40,378 nt of DNA from Clostridium tyrobutyricum DSM 2637 = ATCC 25755 = JCM 11008 (GCF_000359585.1 NZ_APMH01000037.1:1-40378); one strand, 5' to 3'; numbered from the stretch's first letter, positions 19,088 to 27,379 are shown. Notes: generated by a model not told the origin, from the letters alone. Numbers and translations: made by a program.

Positions 19088-19102
19088 GCAATTTATATAC
19101 CA
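19088..19102 (-). promoter_or_regulatory. Possible sigma-54 promoter of the atoE-type operon
   Basis: Minus strand ATGGTATATAAATTGCTTT has GG, exactly ten bases, then GC. It keeps the TTGCT of the -12 element but has TGGTAT where TGGCAC is expected at -24. Predicted start of transcription is near 19077, 63 bases upstream of the gene. A 9-bp inverted repeat (19120-19128 and 19134-19142) lies just upstream. Confidence 0.35.
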
Positions 19103-19119
19103 TATTTAAAATCACCTAT

Positions 19120-19142
19120 TAATGTATACTCTTTATACATTA
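19120..19142. repeat. 9-bp inverted repeat upstream of the atoE-type gene
   Basis: TAATGTATA, five bases, TATACATTA: perfect arms typical in size of a dimeric regulator operator. It is immediately upstream of the sigma-54-like sequence. Confidence 0.4.
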
Positions 19143-19224
19143 TAAACCATTAGTTTTTAGCTGATTTCGCCAATAAACCAATAGTCTGCATTGTATACTT
19201 TATTTACATGTATATTCTGTTTAC

Positions 19225-19262
19225 AAAAAAAATTGTCAGTTTTATTAACTGGCAATTTTTTT
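19225..19262 (-). terminator. Terminator after folT
   Basis: Arms 19227-19240 and 19247-19260 pair with one wobble (AAAAATTGYCAGTT type). In the minus direction the hairpin ends in a run of Ts. It starts seven bases beyond the folT stop. Confidence 0.85.
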
Positions 19263-19266
19263 ATTC

Positions 19267-20058
19267 TTAAACTTTCTCTACTATTCTTTTTTCCAATAAC
19301 TGATAATAATACATGAGTATGCATATAATATAAGAATCTATTAGTGTAATAAATATTGTTTGAAACATCCTTGGAATCCACAATATCATAAACCCTTTTG
19401 CCATAAGTGCAGGAGTGAATATAAGTAAAATATAAGTATTAAGGGTAGACACTATGATTCCCGATATTCCAAGAGCAATTACAAGTTTAAAATATCTACT
19501 GTTTACATATTTATAAACTTTTCCAGTTCTTTTGTTTATGAAAGTATTTATAACTAATAACAAAAGACCTATTACAGCTACGATCATAAATCCTATTCCT
19601 AAATATTGAGATTTTTGACCTAAATTTAAAAGTATTCTGCTCCATACCATAGAAGGCATAAATTTTGTAAATAAAAAATTCACTAATCCAACTAAAAGCA
19701 TAATCACAAAAAATATTCCATAATATTTTTTTACTTTATAAATATCCGCTTTTCTTATAATTCTCCATATGAGCACAGGCAAAATTCCTGCCAATACATT
19801 GGTTATAGTCAAAAGTGGAATGTAACCTCCCATAGGAGCTATAACATAGCCTAGTAAATCTACAAGTCCACCTGCAATTCCTCCATAAAGAGGTCCAAAT
19901 AGAAGACCTGGGAGAACATAAAATATTGCAGCAAAGCTTATTCTCATAGTAAGTATTCCACCTGCTACTATATTTATTGAAAAAGTTCTTATAACAAGTG
20001 CAATAGCTACAAACAATGCTGTAGTAACAAGGGCTTTAGTATTCATATTATTGTTCAT
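19267..20058 (-). CDS. folT: Folate ECF transporter substrate-binding (S) component
   Basis: A 263-residue membrane protein with about six hydrophobic segments, matching the folate-family S components of energy-coupling factor transporters. Family features are the N-terminal TKALVTTALFVAIALVIRTF and MRISFAAIFYVLPGLLFGPL, then GGIAGGLVDLLGYVI. It captures folate and works with a shared EcfA-EcfT module, which is not in this window. GGAGG lies six bases before the ATG. The upstream tetrahydrofolate riboswitch independently confirms the substrate. A terminator follows the gene. Confidence 0.92.
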   Translation of the reverse strand: MNNNMNTKALVTTALFVAIALVIRTFSINIVAGGILTMRISFAAIFYVLPGLLFGPLYGGIAGGLVDLLGYVIAPMGGYIPLLTITNVLAGILPVLIWRIIRKADIYKVKKYYGIFFVIMLLVGLVNFLFTKFMPSMVWSRILLNLGQKSQYLGIGFMIVAVIGLLLLVINTFINKRTGKVYKYVNSRYFKLVIALGISGIIVSTLNTYILLIFTPALMAKGFMILWIPRMFQTIFITLIDSYIICILMYYYQLLEKRIVEKV

Positions 20059-20121
20059 ATCTTTCCTCCATTTTTAAATAAAATAATCAATATAAAAATA
20101 GTTTTATTAGAAAAATAAAAC

Positions 20122-20165
20122 ACCTCTTTTCTCTTTAATGTGGTCACATTAAAGAGAAAAGAGGT
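20122..20165 (-). terminator. Riboswitch-controlled terminator upstream of folT
   Basis: 21-base perfect arms (20122-20142 and 20145-20165) form a long hairpin. In the minus direction it is followed by GTTTTATTTTTCT. It is the expression platform of the folate riboswitch; its 5' arm and loop can instead pair with bases upstream (see the riboswitch entry). Confidence 0.88.
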
Positions 20166-20188
20166 AAATAAATACGTATCCCTTTAAT

Positions 20189-20293
20189 GTAACAGTGGAA
20201 GCAACATTGCATCGTAAGCTTCAAAACCGAGCTTTTCGTTTAGAGGCAACTTCCCATCCTCTAACACTTTACGCACAATATTTACTCTGCTAC
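20189..20293 (-). ncRNA. Tetrahydrofolate (folT/THF) riboswitch aptamer
   Basis: The minus-strand sequence carries the hallmarks of the THF riboswitch: GAGTAAA, GCGTAAAGTG, GAGGATGGGAAGTTGCCTC, ACGAAAAGCTCGG and GATGCAATGTTGCTTCCACTG. The closing P1 helix can be drawn as GTAGCAG (20293-20287) with CTGTTAC (20195-20189). Just downstream GUUACAUUAAAG can pair over 12 bp (one wobble) with CUUUAAUGUGAC in the terminator hairpin. P1 and this antiterminator share bases and so exclude each other. Folate binding would stabilise P1, free the terminator and shut off folT. Confidence 0.9.
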
Positions 20294-20361
20294 TTTTATA
20301 TTCAATTCATTATAATAATATAATATTACAATATTATTGATAAAACAAGTCTATTTTCCAA

Positions 20362-20862
20362 TTAATTTTCTAATTTATTTCCTCTTTGAAGAGATGTAAG
20401 CCCTGTACGAATACTTTCTTTAATTCCATAAGGTCTCATAAGTTCAATAAAAGAAGATATTTTCCTTTCACTACCAGTTATTTCAATTATCATACTTTTT
20501 TCATCCATATCAAGTACTTTTGCTCTAAAAGTATGGGCAATTTCCATAATAAGCACTTTATTATTGGAATCTGCTGAAACTTTTACTAGTGAAAGTTCTC
20601 TTGCAACAGCTTTATGATCACTTAGGTCTATTACCTTTATAACTTCAATTAACTTATTTAATTGTTTGTTTATCTGTTCAAACATATAATCATCGCCAAC
20701 AGAAACTATAGTCATCCTTGATATTTCAGGATCTTCTGTAATTCCTACAGTAAGACTATGAATATTATAGCCTCTTCTGCTAAATAGTCCAGCAATTTTA
20801 CTTAGAACCCCTGGATGGTTTTCTACTAATACTGACAACACATATTTTTTTATAGCAATCAC
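20362..20862 (-). CDS. ilvN: Acetolactate synthase small (regulatory) subunit
   Basis: The 166-residue regulatory subunit of acetohydroxyacid synthase stimulates the catalytic subunit and gives end-product inhibition, usually by valine. The N-terminal ACT domain is clear (LSVLVENHPGVLSKIAGLFS, RRGYNIHSLTVG). The C-terminal domain includes the ELSLVKV and ITG-S-RKISSFIELMRPYG-type segments. It starts 11 bases after ilvB1 ends, in the same operon, so it is under the same tandem Leu T-box control. No small subunit gene accompanies the second ilvB. I see no terminator between ilvN and the folT riboswitch 68 bases on. The symbol ilvH would be equally acceptable. Confidence 0.95.
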   Translation of the reverse strand: MIAIKKYVLSVLVENHPGVLSKIAGLFSRRGYNIHSLTVGITEDPEISRMTIVSVGDDYMFEQINKQLNKLIEVIKVIDLSDHKAVARELSLVKVSADSNNKVLIMEIAHTFRAKVLDMDEKSMIIEITGSERKISSFIELMRPYGIKESIRTGLTSLQRGNKLEN

Positions 20863-20873
20863 CCCGTATTTTT

Positions 20874-22490
20874 TTAAAACGTACTTTCATGTGGGTCAAC
20901 AACACACTCTATTAAAAATGCCCTATCTGAATTTAAAGCTTTTTCAAAAACAGTCTCAAACTCATCGTCTTTTTCAACTCTTTCTGCACATATTCCATAA
21001 GATTCTGCCAGTTTTACAAAATCCGGATTTGTTTTAAAATTAACTCCAAATTCTCCTTCACATTTTTTATCCTGAATTTCCCTTACCATGCCCAATCCTA
21101 AGTTATTAAAAATAATCATAACAATATTCACATCATATTCTTTAACAGTTCCAAGCTCAAAGAGACTCATCTGAAATCCAGCATCACCAGCAACTGCTAT
21201 TACATTTTTATCAGGGCATCCCATTTTAGCGCCTATAGCTGCTGGTATTGAATATCCCATGGTTCCAAGCCCACCAGAAGTTAAAAATTTTCTATTGCCC
21301 ATAATTTTAAAATTCCGTGCACACCAAATTTGATTTTGTCCTACATCGGTTATTAATATAGATTCTTCATCCAGCTTTTTAGAAACATTGTTTAATGCAT
21401 ATCTAGGATTTATTTTATCTGTTGGATTTTTATTTATTTCAATACTATTTTTCCATATTCTAATTTGATTTATCCAATTTTCCGTATCTATAGGGGTTAT
21501 TTCTTTTATCAATTTTGATAAAACATTTTCAATATCACCAACTACTGGAATGAAGGTTTCTAAATTTTTCCCTATTTCAGCAGGATCTATATCTATATGA
21601 ATTACATCTGCATTTTTCGCAAAATCCTTTATTCCTCTTGTAGTCCTATCTGTAGCTCTAGCACCTATGAGTATTAGAACATCTGCATTATCTACAGCTT
21701 TATTTGCATAATCAAATCCATGAGTTCCTATTAAACCCACATAATAATTACTATCTTCATTAATACTTCCTTTTCCCATCAATGTGTGCACAACAGGTAT
21801 ATTGGATTTTTCTACAAATTCTCTTAATTTATTTTCAGCCTTTGCGAGTATAACTCCTCCACCTGCACAAATAATTGGTCTTTTACTAGTTTTAATTCTT
21901 TCAATTATTTTCCTTATCTGACCTATATGTCCCTTTGTAGTAGGCTTATATCCTCTTATATTAACAACTTCAGGGTATTTAAAATCAATATCTTCTTCCA
22001 TTATATCTACAGGTATATCTACAAGCACAGGGCCTTTTCTACCTGTATTAGCTATATAAAACGCCTCTTTTATAGTTTTAGGAATAAATTTAGATTCCCT
22101 TACAAGGAAACTATATTTTGTAAATGATTCTGTAGCACCCGTTATATCTAATTCCTGAAATACATCTCTTCCGATTAACGTAGATTTAACCTGACCTGTA
22201 ATAATAACCATTGGAATGGAATCCATATATGCTGAAGCAATACCTGTAATAAGGTTTGTAGCACCTGGGCCAGATGTAACAATACAAACACCTACTTTTC
22301 CGGTAGACCTAGCATAGCCACTTGCAGAATGGCCTGCTGCCTGTTCCTGTCTTACTAATACATGTTTTATATCTGACTTTCTCAACGCTTCATATATAGG
22401 AACTACTGCAGCACCTGGATATCCAAATACCATATTCACTTCTTCTTTTTTTAAACATTGGATAATAGCTTCAGCAGCCTTCATATTCAT
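20874..22490 (-). CDS. ilvB: Acetolactate synthase catalytic subunit 1 (Leu T-box controlled)
   Basis: This ThDP enzyme condenses pyruvate with pyruvate (towards Val, Leu) or with 2-ketobutyrate (towards Ile). The 538-residue product has the catalytic glutamate Glu49 in VRQEQAAGHSASGYA and the ThDP/Mg motif GDAGFQMSLFELGT. Two features set it apart from its paralogue at 25.7 kb. First, the segment that usually reads GMVRQWQ is GMVREIQ, with Ile472 at the tryptophan known to favour 2-ketobutyrate (Trp464 of E. coli AHAS II). Second, the usual C-terminal VPPGAS tail is missing; the protein stops at DPHESTF. It precedes ilvN and follows two tandem T-boxes with leucine specifiers. Family membership is firm; substrate preference is inferred. 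Confidence 0.93.
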   Translation of the reverse strand: MNMKAAEAIIQCLKKEEVNMVFGYPGAAVVPIYEALRKSDIKHVLVRQEQAAGHSASGYARSTGKVGVCIVTSGPGATNLITGIASAYMDSIPMVIITGQVKSTLIGRDVFQELDITGATESFTKYSFLVRESKFIPKTIKEAFYIANTGRKGPVLVDIPVDIMEEDIDFKYPEVVNIRGYKPTTKGHIGQIRKIIERIKTSKRPIICAGGGVILAKAENKLREFVEKSNIPVVHTLMGKGSINEDSNYYVGLIGTHGFDYANKAVDNADVLILIGARATDRTTRGIKDFAKNADVIHIDIDPAEIGKNLETFIPVVGDIENVLSKLIKEITPIDTENWINQIRIWKNSIEINKNPTDKINPRYALNNVSKKLDEESILITDVGQNQIWCARNFKIMGNRKFLTSGGLGTMGYSIPAAIGAKMGCPDKNVIAVAGDAGFQMSLFELGTVKEYDVNIVMIIFNNLGLGMVREIQDKKCEGEFGVNFKTNPDFVKLAESYGICAERVEKDDEFETVFEKALNSDRAFLIECVVDPHESTF

Positions 22491-22512
22491 CTCTCCTCAT
22501 ACTTTTTGGGAT

Positions 22513-22724
22513 ACAAAAAAACAGACTCTCCCATGGGGCGAGAAGTCTGTTTCGCGGTACCACCCAAATTTTACTTAATTAAATAACGGCACTATATGCT
22601 GGCACAGCTTACTTAGTTCAGCCTACAACTTGAGGGTGAGTTTTCAATATAAATATTTTATAGGCTCGCACCATTACCTACTCTCTTTGAAAATACATAT
22701 ATTTACTTGTCCCTTTCAAAGTTT
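22513..22724 (-). ncRNA. T-box leader, proximal copy upstream of ilvB-ilvN (Leu, CUC)
   Basis: Minus-strand leader with Stem I from about 22724, the specifier CUC at 22640-22638 (in GAAAACTCACCCTCAAG), the T-box sequence TGGGTGGTACCGCG (22566-22553) and a terminator hairpin with AAACAGAC / GTCTGTTT arms followed by a T-run (about 22513-22552). UGGU would pair with the ACCA end of uncharged tRNA-Leu. It lies 22 bases upstream of the ilvB start. The codon was assigned by lining up all five leaders on the shared (C/U)UGAGUU region. Confidence 0.92.
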
Positions 22725-22763
22725 TTATATATAAATGTCACACTTTTTGCTCATAATCCTACA

Positions 22764-22784
22764 CACTAAACACTAAACACTAAA
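22764..22784. repeat. Three tandem copies of CACTAAA between the two T-boxes
   Basis: Exact heptamer repeated three times (22764-22770, 22771-22777, 22778-22784) in the short spacer separating the two T-box leaders. Probably replication slippage; no function seen. Confidence 0.6.
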
Positions 22785-22837
22785 TATTATAATTTAAAAT
22801 ACCAATATACTAAATTTGTCATATTTGAAAATCAGCA

Positions 22838-23056
22838 TAAAAAAAACAGCACTTCCCTTGAGGCGAGAAATCTGTTCGCGGTACCACCCAAATTTATTAC
22901 TTAATTCAATAACGATTCACATCGGCTCAGCTTACTACTAATTCAGCCTGCAACTCAAGGGCGAGTTTAATATGAAATATTTATGGGTTTTCACCAAATC
23001 CCACTCTCTTAAAAATAATTAACACATCTAATATTCCCTGTCATAGTCTTTATCAT
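22838..23056 (-). ncRNA. T-box leader, distal copy upstream of ilvB-ilvN (Leu, CUC)
   Basis: A second complete T-box in the same orientation. Stem I starts near 23056 (AAGACTATGACAGGG), AGAGAGTGGG follows, the specifier is CUC at 22965-22963 (in AAACTCGCCCTTGAG), the T-box sequence is TGGGTGGTACCGCG (22890-22877), and the terminator AACAG...CTGTT is followed by eight Ts (to 22838). It diverges from the proximal copy in loops and spacers, so the duplication is not recent. In tandem, both terminators must be opened by uncharged tRNA-Leu. Confidence 0.92.
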
Positions 23057-23070
23057 TTAACTTTGTCATT

Positions 23071-23099
23071 ATTATAATATAAATAAAATATTATGTCAA
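23071..23099 (-). promoter_or_regulatory. Consensus sigma-A promoter for the tandem T-box / ilvBN operon
   Basis: Minus strand TTGACA (23099-23094), exactly 17 bases, TATAAT (23076-23071): a perfect match to the vegetative consensus. The -35 box is made from the last two sense codons of the upstream cysteine-rich gene. Transcription should start about 10 bases before the distal T-box Stem I. Confidence 0.88.
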
Positions 23100-23471
23100 T
23101 AGTTCTTTCACATCTTTATAAACAAGTTTGTTTGATATACCACCATAATATCTTATGATTCCATCAATAACAGTTATAGGTGCGTCAAATCCTCTGTCTA
23201 TAACATCCAATACTCTATCTTTTTCATCTGTCTCAAATCTATTATCATCTAATTCTATAAAATTCACATTTACTTTTCCGCATACATCTGTAAGGTTCAA
23301 AAAGTCATTTAAGCTCCTGTATGCATCTATAATTGTCCTTGTTTCTGTATTACAATTGCTGCATCCACTTTTACTTGAACATGAATTACAACCAGTATCC
23401 TTATTACTACAACATCCTCCAATTATTTTCTTGTTTTTTTCTCCATATATATTAACTTTAATAATATCCAT
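23091..23471 (-). CDS. Small cysteine-rich, thioredoxin-fold-like protein
   Basis: The 126-residue product is not confidently recognised. A conserved-looking N-terminal strand (MDIIKVNIYGEKN) is followed by a cysteine cluster: Cys20-Cys21, then two CxxC pairs at 28/31 and 37/40. The rest (VNFIELDD, FDAPITVIDGIIRYYGG) resembles the thioredoxin-like fold of the small YuzD-type disulfide oxidoreductase family, with the cis-proline-like APIT. A metal-binding or redox role is plausible. It stands alone between the ilvD terminator and the ilvBN promoter, and the -35 box of that promoter overlaps its stop. Confidence 0.7.
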   Translation of the reverse strand: MDIIKVNIYGEKNKKIIGGCCSNKDTGCNSCSSKSGCSNCNTETRTIIDAYRSLNDFLNLTDVCGKVNVNFIELDDNRFETDEKDRVLDVIDRGFDAPITVIDGIIRYYGGISNKLVYKDVKELLT

Positions 23472-23595
23472 ATAATTAAATTCACCTCTTCAAAATAAAA
23501 TCTTTAAACAATATTATATCATAATTATTTTTTCCACTAATCTTAATTATATAATTATTAAAATAAATATCTTGCATTATTTTCATAAAAAATTA

Positions 23596-23641
23596 ATAGT
23601 TCAGTACCGATTGAATTTTTATTCAATCGGTACTGAACTAT
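23596..23641 (-). terminator. Long hairpin terminator after ilvD
   Basis: 21-bp perfect arms (23596-23616 and 23621-23641) with a four-base loop. In the minus direction it is followed by TAATTTTTTATG. It sits 36 bases beyond the ilvD stop and separates ilvD from the cysteine-rich gene. Confidence 0.88.
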
Positions 23642-23677
23642 ATTAGTATTCTTTAAAAACTTTATTAATACTTAAAA

Positions 23678-25336
23678 CTATTTTAACACTGCACCTGTAT
23701 TGGCAGAAGTAACTAACTTACCATATCTAGCCAAATACCCTTTTTTTACTTTAGGTTCAGGTTTTACATACCTTTTCTTTCTTTCTTCTAATTCTTTGGC
23801 ATCTACTTTTAATTCCAATTTTTTATTTTTTATGTCTATAAATATAGTATCTCCTTCTTCTACAAGTCCAATCAATCCACCTTCCATTGCCTCAGGGGAT
23901 ACATGTCCTATAGAAGCTCCTCTTGTAGCTCCAGAAAATCTTCCATCTGTAAGAAGTGCCACATCTTTGTCAAGTCCCATACCTGCTATAGCAGAAGTTG
24001 GTGAAAGCATCTCCCTCATTCCTGGGCCGCCTTTTGGTCCTTCATATCTTATTACAATTACATCACCTTTATTTATCTCATCTCCAAATATAGCCTTAAC
24101 TGCTTCTTCCTCAGAATTATAAACTCTAGCAGGACCTTCATGTACCATCATTTCTTTTGCTACGGCAGACTCTTTAACTACTGCTCCATCTACTGCAAGA
24201 TTTCCTCTAAGTATTGCAAGTCCTCCCTTAGGACTGTACGCATTATCTATACTTCTGATAACATCACGATTGAGGACATTATATTCTTTTATAGTTTCTC
24301 CTATAGTTTTTCCTGTAACAGTCATGGAATCTTCAGCAATTAATCCTTTGCTGGAAAGTTCATGCATAAGGGCCGGTATTCCACCCGCCATATGAAGATC
24401 TTCCATATGATGTTTTCCACTTGGACTTAATTTTATAAGACAAGGTGTTTTCTGACTTATTTCATCAAATAAATCCAAATCAAGTTTTATTCCAGCTTCA
24501 TGAGCTATAGCAGGAAGATGAAGTACAGTATTAGTAGATCCAGCCATTGCCATATCCATAGTTATAGCATTTTTAAATGCATCCAGTTTTAATATGTCAC
24601 TTGGACGTCTATTGTTTTTTACACAGTCCATTACATACATTCCTGCATATTTCGCAAGCTGTCTTCTCTCTCCAGTCTGTGCAAGTGCAGTTCCATTTAG
24701 AGGAAGTCCCATTCCAAGCACTTCTGTAAGACAATTCATGCTATTTGCTGTAAAAAGCCCTGAACATGATCCACAACCTGGACATGATTTTTTAGCTTCC
24801 TCTTCAAGCTGGTCTTCCGTTATTTTTCCATCACTGCAAGCTCCAACTTGCTCAATACAAGTACTAAAATCTAATACTTTTCCATTTGATTTGCCGGCTC
24901 TCATAGGGCCACCACTTACTACAACTGATGGTATGTCAAGTCTTGCAGCTGCCATAAGCATTCCTGGAACCACTTTATCGCAATTAGGGATAAGTACCAA
25001 TCCATCAAAACCATGAGCAGTTGCCATAGCTTCAATAGAATCAGCTATAAGTTCCCTGCTAGCTAAAGAGAACTTCATACCAACATGTCCCATTGCAATT
25101 CCATCACAGACTGCAATTGCAGGAAACTCCATAGGTGTTCCTCCAGCCATAGCTACTCCGAGTTTTGCCGCCTTGGCTATTTCATCTAAATGCATATGGC
25201 CTGCAACTACTTCATTTTGCGAATTTACTATTCCTATAAGAGGTCTTTCAATTTCCTCTTTAGTATATCCCATTCCATACATAAGGGCTCTAGCAGGAGC
25301 ACCTTTTATTCCTTTTTTTATTGAATCACTTTTCAT
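23678..25336 (-). CDS. ilvD: Dihydroxy-acid dehydratase
   Basis: IlvD dehydrates 2,3-dihydroxyisovalerate and 2,3-dihydroxy-3-methylvalerate to the keto acids that lead to valine/leucine and isoleucine, using an oxygen-sensitive Fe-S cluster. I take the start at 25336 (552 residues): GGGAGG lies nine bases before that ATG, while the in-frame TTG 11 codons upstream has no site. Cluster and active-site cysteines are visible: Cys77 in [10 protein letters not shown], Cys119 in NCDKVVPGM, and Cys191 in [16 protein letters not shown]. The C-terminal [19 protein letters not shown] is intact. The gene has its own isoleucine T-box and its own terminator. Confidence 0.97.
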   Translation of the reverse strand: MKSDSIKKGIKGAPARALMYGMGYTKEEIERPLIGIVNSQNEVVAGHMHLDEIAKAAKLGVAMAGGTPMEFPAIAVCDGIAMGHVGMKFSLASRELIADSIEAMATAHGFDGLVLIPNCDKVVPGMLMAAARLDIPSVVVSGGPMRAGKSNGKVLDFSTCIEQVGACSDGKITEDQLEEEAKKSCPGCGSCSGLFTANSMNCLTEVLGMGLPLNGTALAQTGERRQLAKYAGMYVMDCVKNNRRPSDILKLDAFKNAITMDMAMAGSTNTVLHLPAIAHEAGIKLDLDLFDEISQKTPCLIKLSPSGKHHMEDLHMAGGIPALMHELSSKGLIAEDSMTVTGKTIGETIKEYNVLNRDVIRSIDNAYSPKGGLAILRGNLAVDGAVVKESAVAKEMMVHEGPARVYNSEEEAVKAIFGDEINKGDVIVIRYEGPKGGPGMREMLSPTSAIAGMGLDKDVALLTDGRFSGATRGASIGHVSPEAMEGGLIGLVEEGDTIFIDIKNKKLELKVDAKELEERKKRYVKPEPKVKKGYLARYGKLVTSANTGAVLK

Positions 25337-25384
25337 ATTGTGAAACCTCCCTGAATAATCTATTTTCAAAGTTCTAATTTTTTG

Positions 25385-25590
25385 TAAAAAAATAAGCCTC
25401 TGTCTGGGTCAAGAAGCTTTGCGGTACCACCCAATTCTTTTAATTAATTAATAACGGCAATACCGGCACAGCTTAATTATATTTCAGCTTACAACTCAAG
25501 AGTGATTTTCAAAAGTTTTAGATATATGGGTTTTCACCTTTTCCCACTCTCTATTAAATCCTACACTATTTACTCTTCTCCATCATAGTT
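25385..25590 (-). ncRNA. T-box leader of ilvD (Ile, AUC)
   Basis: Stem I starts at AACTATGATGGAG (25590), AGAGAGTGGG follows, the specifier is AUC at 25506-25504 (in GAAAATCACTCTTGAG), and the T-box is TGGGTGGTACCGC (25433-25421). The terminator AAGCTTCT / AGAGGCTT ends in a run of seven Ts. It controls ilvD by charging of tRNA-Ile. A promoter TTGCCT (25641-25636), 17 bases, TATTAT (25618-25613) precedes it. Confidence 0.93.
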
Positions 25591-25612
25591 TTTTAAATTC
25601 TAAATTACATAT

Positions 25613-25641
25613 ATAATAAACTTTATATATAATTTAGGCAA
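25613..25641 (-). promoter_or_regulatory. Sigma-A promoter of the ilvD T-box transcript
   Basis: TTGCCT, 17-base spacer, TATTAT on the minus strand, about 12 bases upstream of the predicted transcription start near 25605. It lies between the ilvB2 stop and Stem I, so ilvD can be made independently of ilvC-ilvB2. Confidence 0.7.
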
Positions 25642-25699
25642 CATATTTTTTAAACTTTTTTATGAAATTTATATTTAAACTAAAATTCACTTAATAACT

Positions 25700-27379
25700 C
25701 TAACCTATACTATCTGTTATAGATGCTCCTGGAGGTACTATTGGAAATACCTTTTCATTTATATCTATACTACATTCTATTATTATAGGTTCTCTTTTCT
25801 CCAAAGCAAATCTTAAGCAATCTTCTATTTCATTATTATTTTCTATTTTTAAGGTTTTTATTCCGTATGCTTCACCTAATTTTAATATATCCACATCATC
25901 AGTTAATTCTGTAAAACAATATCTTCTATTATAAAACATCTCCTGCCATTGATGAACCATACCAAGTGAATTATTATTCAGAACCAATTGAATAACAGGT
26001 AATTTATATTTTGAAATAGTAGCAAGTTCATTACAATTCATTTTAAAGCTTCCATCACCAGCTACATTTATTACTCTCTTGTCAGGATTTCCAACACAGG
26101 CTCCAATTGCAGCACCAAGCCCAAATCCCATAGTTCCCAACCCACCTGAAGTTAAGAATGTTCTTGGTTTTAAAAACTTAAAATATTGTGCAGTCCAAAT
26201 CTGATTTTGACCTACTTCTGTTGTCACTATACAATCTCCACCTGTTAATTCATATAATGTCTCTATAATATGTCTAGGACTTACATAATCTTTTTTCTCT
26301 GAATCGTTATTTTCTATTTTTAGTTCTTCATTTTTCTTTGATGAAATTATTTTTCTCATCCATTTACTGTGATTCTGGTTTTTTATACTTGAATTCAACT
26401 TTTCTAAAATATTTTTTATATCACCTTTTATTGTTAAATCTACATCTATATTCTTTCCAAACTCTTTTTCATCTATATCTATATGAATTATTCTAGCATT
26501 TTTAGCAAAAGTGCTTACTTTACTTATAACTCTATCACTAAATCTTGCACCTATAGCAATTAACAAATCGCAATCATTTATAGCCTGATTTGAAGTATGT
26601 GTTCCATGCATTCCAAGCATACCTGTATAATTATCCCTGTCCTGCGGGAAAGCACCCGTGCCCATAAGAGAACAAGAAATTGGAGTATCTAATTTATCTA
26701 CAAATTTTGATAATTCATCTTCTGCACCAGATGACACAACTCCGCCACCTGCATATACCATAGGTCTTTCACTATTCTCTATGATTTTAATTGCTTTATT
26801 TAAAGCATTTTCATGTTTATTCGAAAACAAATCATATATTAATTCATTTTCTATACTATTTAAAGACATTTCACTAATTTCAGAAACCTGGACATTCTTT
26901 GGCACTTCTATAACTACAGGTCCTTTTCTACCACTAGTTGCTATTTTAAATGCCTCATCTATTACACTCTTTATGTTTTCTACTTTATCAATTGTAAAAG
27001 TTTTCTTTGTTATAGTTCCAGTTATACTTCTTATATTTACTTCTTGAAATGAATCTTTTCCTACTAAACTTACAGGTACTTGACCTGCAAACACTATAAT
27101 TGGCACAGAATCCATATATGCTGTAGCAATACCTGTAACAGTATTTGTGGCACCAGGTCCTGAGGTTGCAAGTGCAACCCCAACCTTTCCTGTGGACCTA
27201 GCATAGCCATCTGCAGCATGAGAAGCTCCCTGCTCATGCGCAGTAATTATATGATTTATCTTATCTTTCATATCATATAATGCATCATATATAGGTAAAA
27301 CTGCTCCACCGGGATATCCAAATATAGTATCAACTCCATGCTGTACTAGACATTCTAAAAGCATTTTAGCTCCCTTCAT
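25700..27379 (-). CDS. ilvB2: Acetolactate synthase catalytic subunit 2 (Val T-box controlled)
   Basis: A second 559-residue acetohydroxyacid synthase large subunit. It has Glu49 in TAHEQGASHAADGYA, the ThDP/Mg motif GDGSFKMNCNELAT, and the complete substrate-specificity segment GMVHQWQ with Trp478. It also keeps the C-terminal tail FPIVPPGASITDS. By family knowledge this form should accept 2-ketobutyrate well and act in both the isoleucine and valine branches. It starts 29 bases after ilvC and shares that gene's valine T-box. No small subunit gene is adjacent, so it either uses IlvN from the other operon or works alone. Confidence 0.95.
   Translation of the reverse strand: MKGAKMLLECLVQHGVDTIFGYPGGAVLPIYDALYDMKDKINHIITAHEQGASHAADGYARSTGKVGVALATSGPGATNTVTGIATAYMDSVPIIVFAGQVPVSLVGKDSFQEVNIRSITGTITKKTFTIDKVENIKSVIDEAFKIATSGRKGPVVIEVPKNVQVSEISEMSLNSIENELIYDLFSNKHENALNKAIKIIENSERPMVYAGGGVVSSGAEDELSKFVDKLDTPISCSLMGTGAFPQDRDNYTGMLGMHGTHTSNQAINDCDLLIAIGARFSDRVISKVSTFAKNARIIHIDIDEKEFGKNIDVDLTIKGDIKNILEKLNSSIKNQNHSKWMRKIISSKKNEELKIENNDSEKKDYVSPRHIIETLYELTGGDCIVTTEVGQNQIWTAQYFKFLKPRTFLTSGGLGTMGFGLGAAIGACVGNPDKRVINVAGDGSFKMNCNELATISKYKLPVIQLVLNNNSLGMVHQWQEMFYNRRYCFTELTDDVDILKLGEAYGIKTLKIENNNEIEDCLRFALEKREPIIIECSIDINEKVFPIVPPGASITDSIG

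Noticed and set aside
22764-22784. CACTAAA tandem repeats considered as a CRISPR or regulatory array
   Set aside because: Only three 7-bp units with no spacers; simple slippage is enough.
23155-23475. Plus-strand 106-codon frame opposite the cysteine-rich gene
   Set aside because: The minus-strand reading has a sensible cysteine pattern and folded-domain sequence; the plus frame is Ser/Leu-rich shadow sequence.
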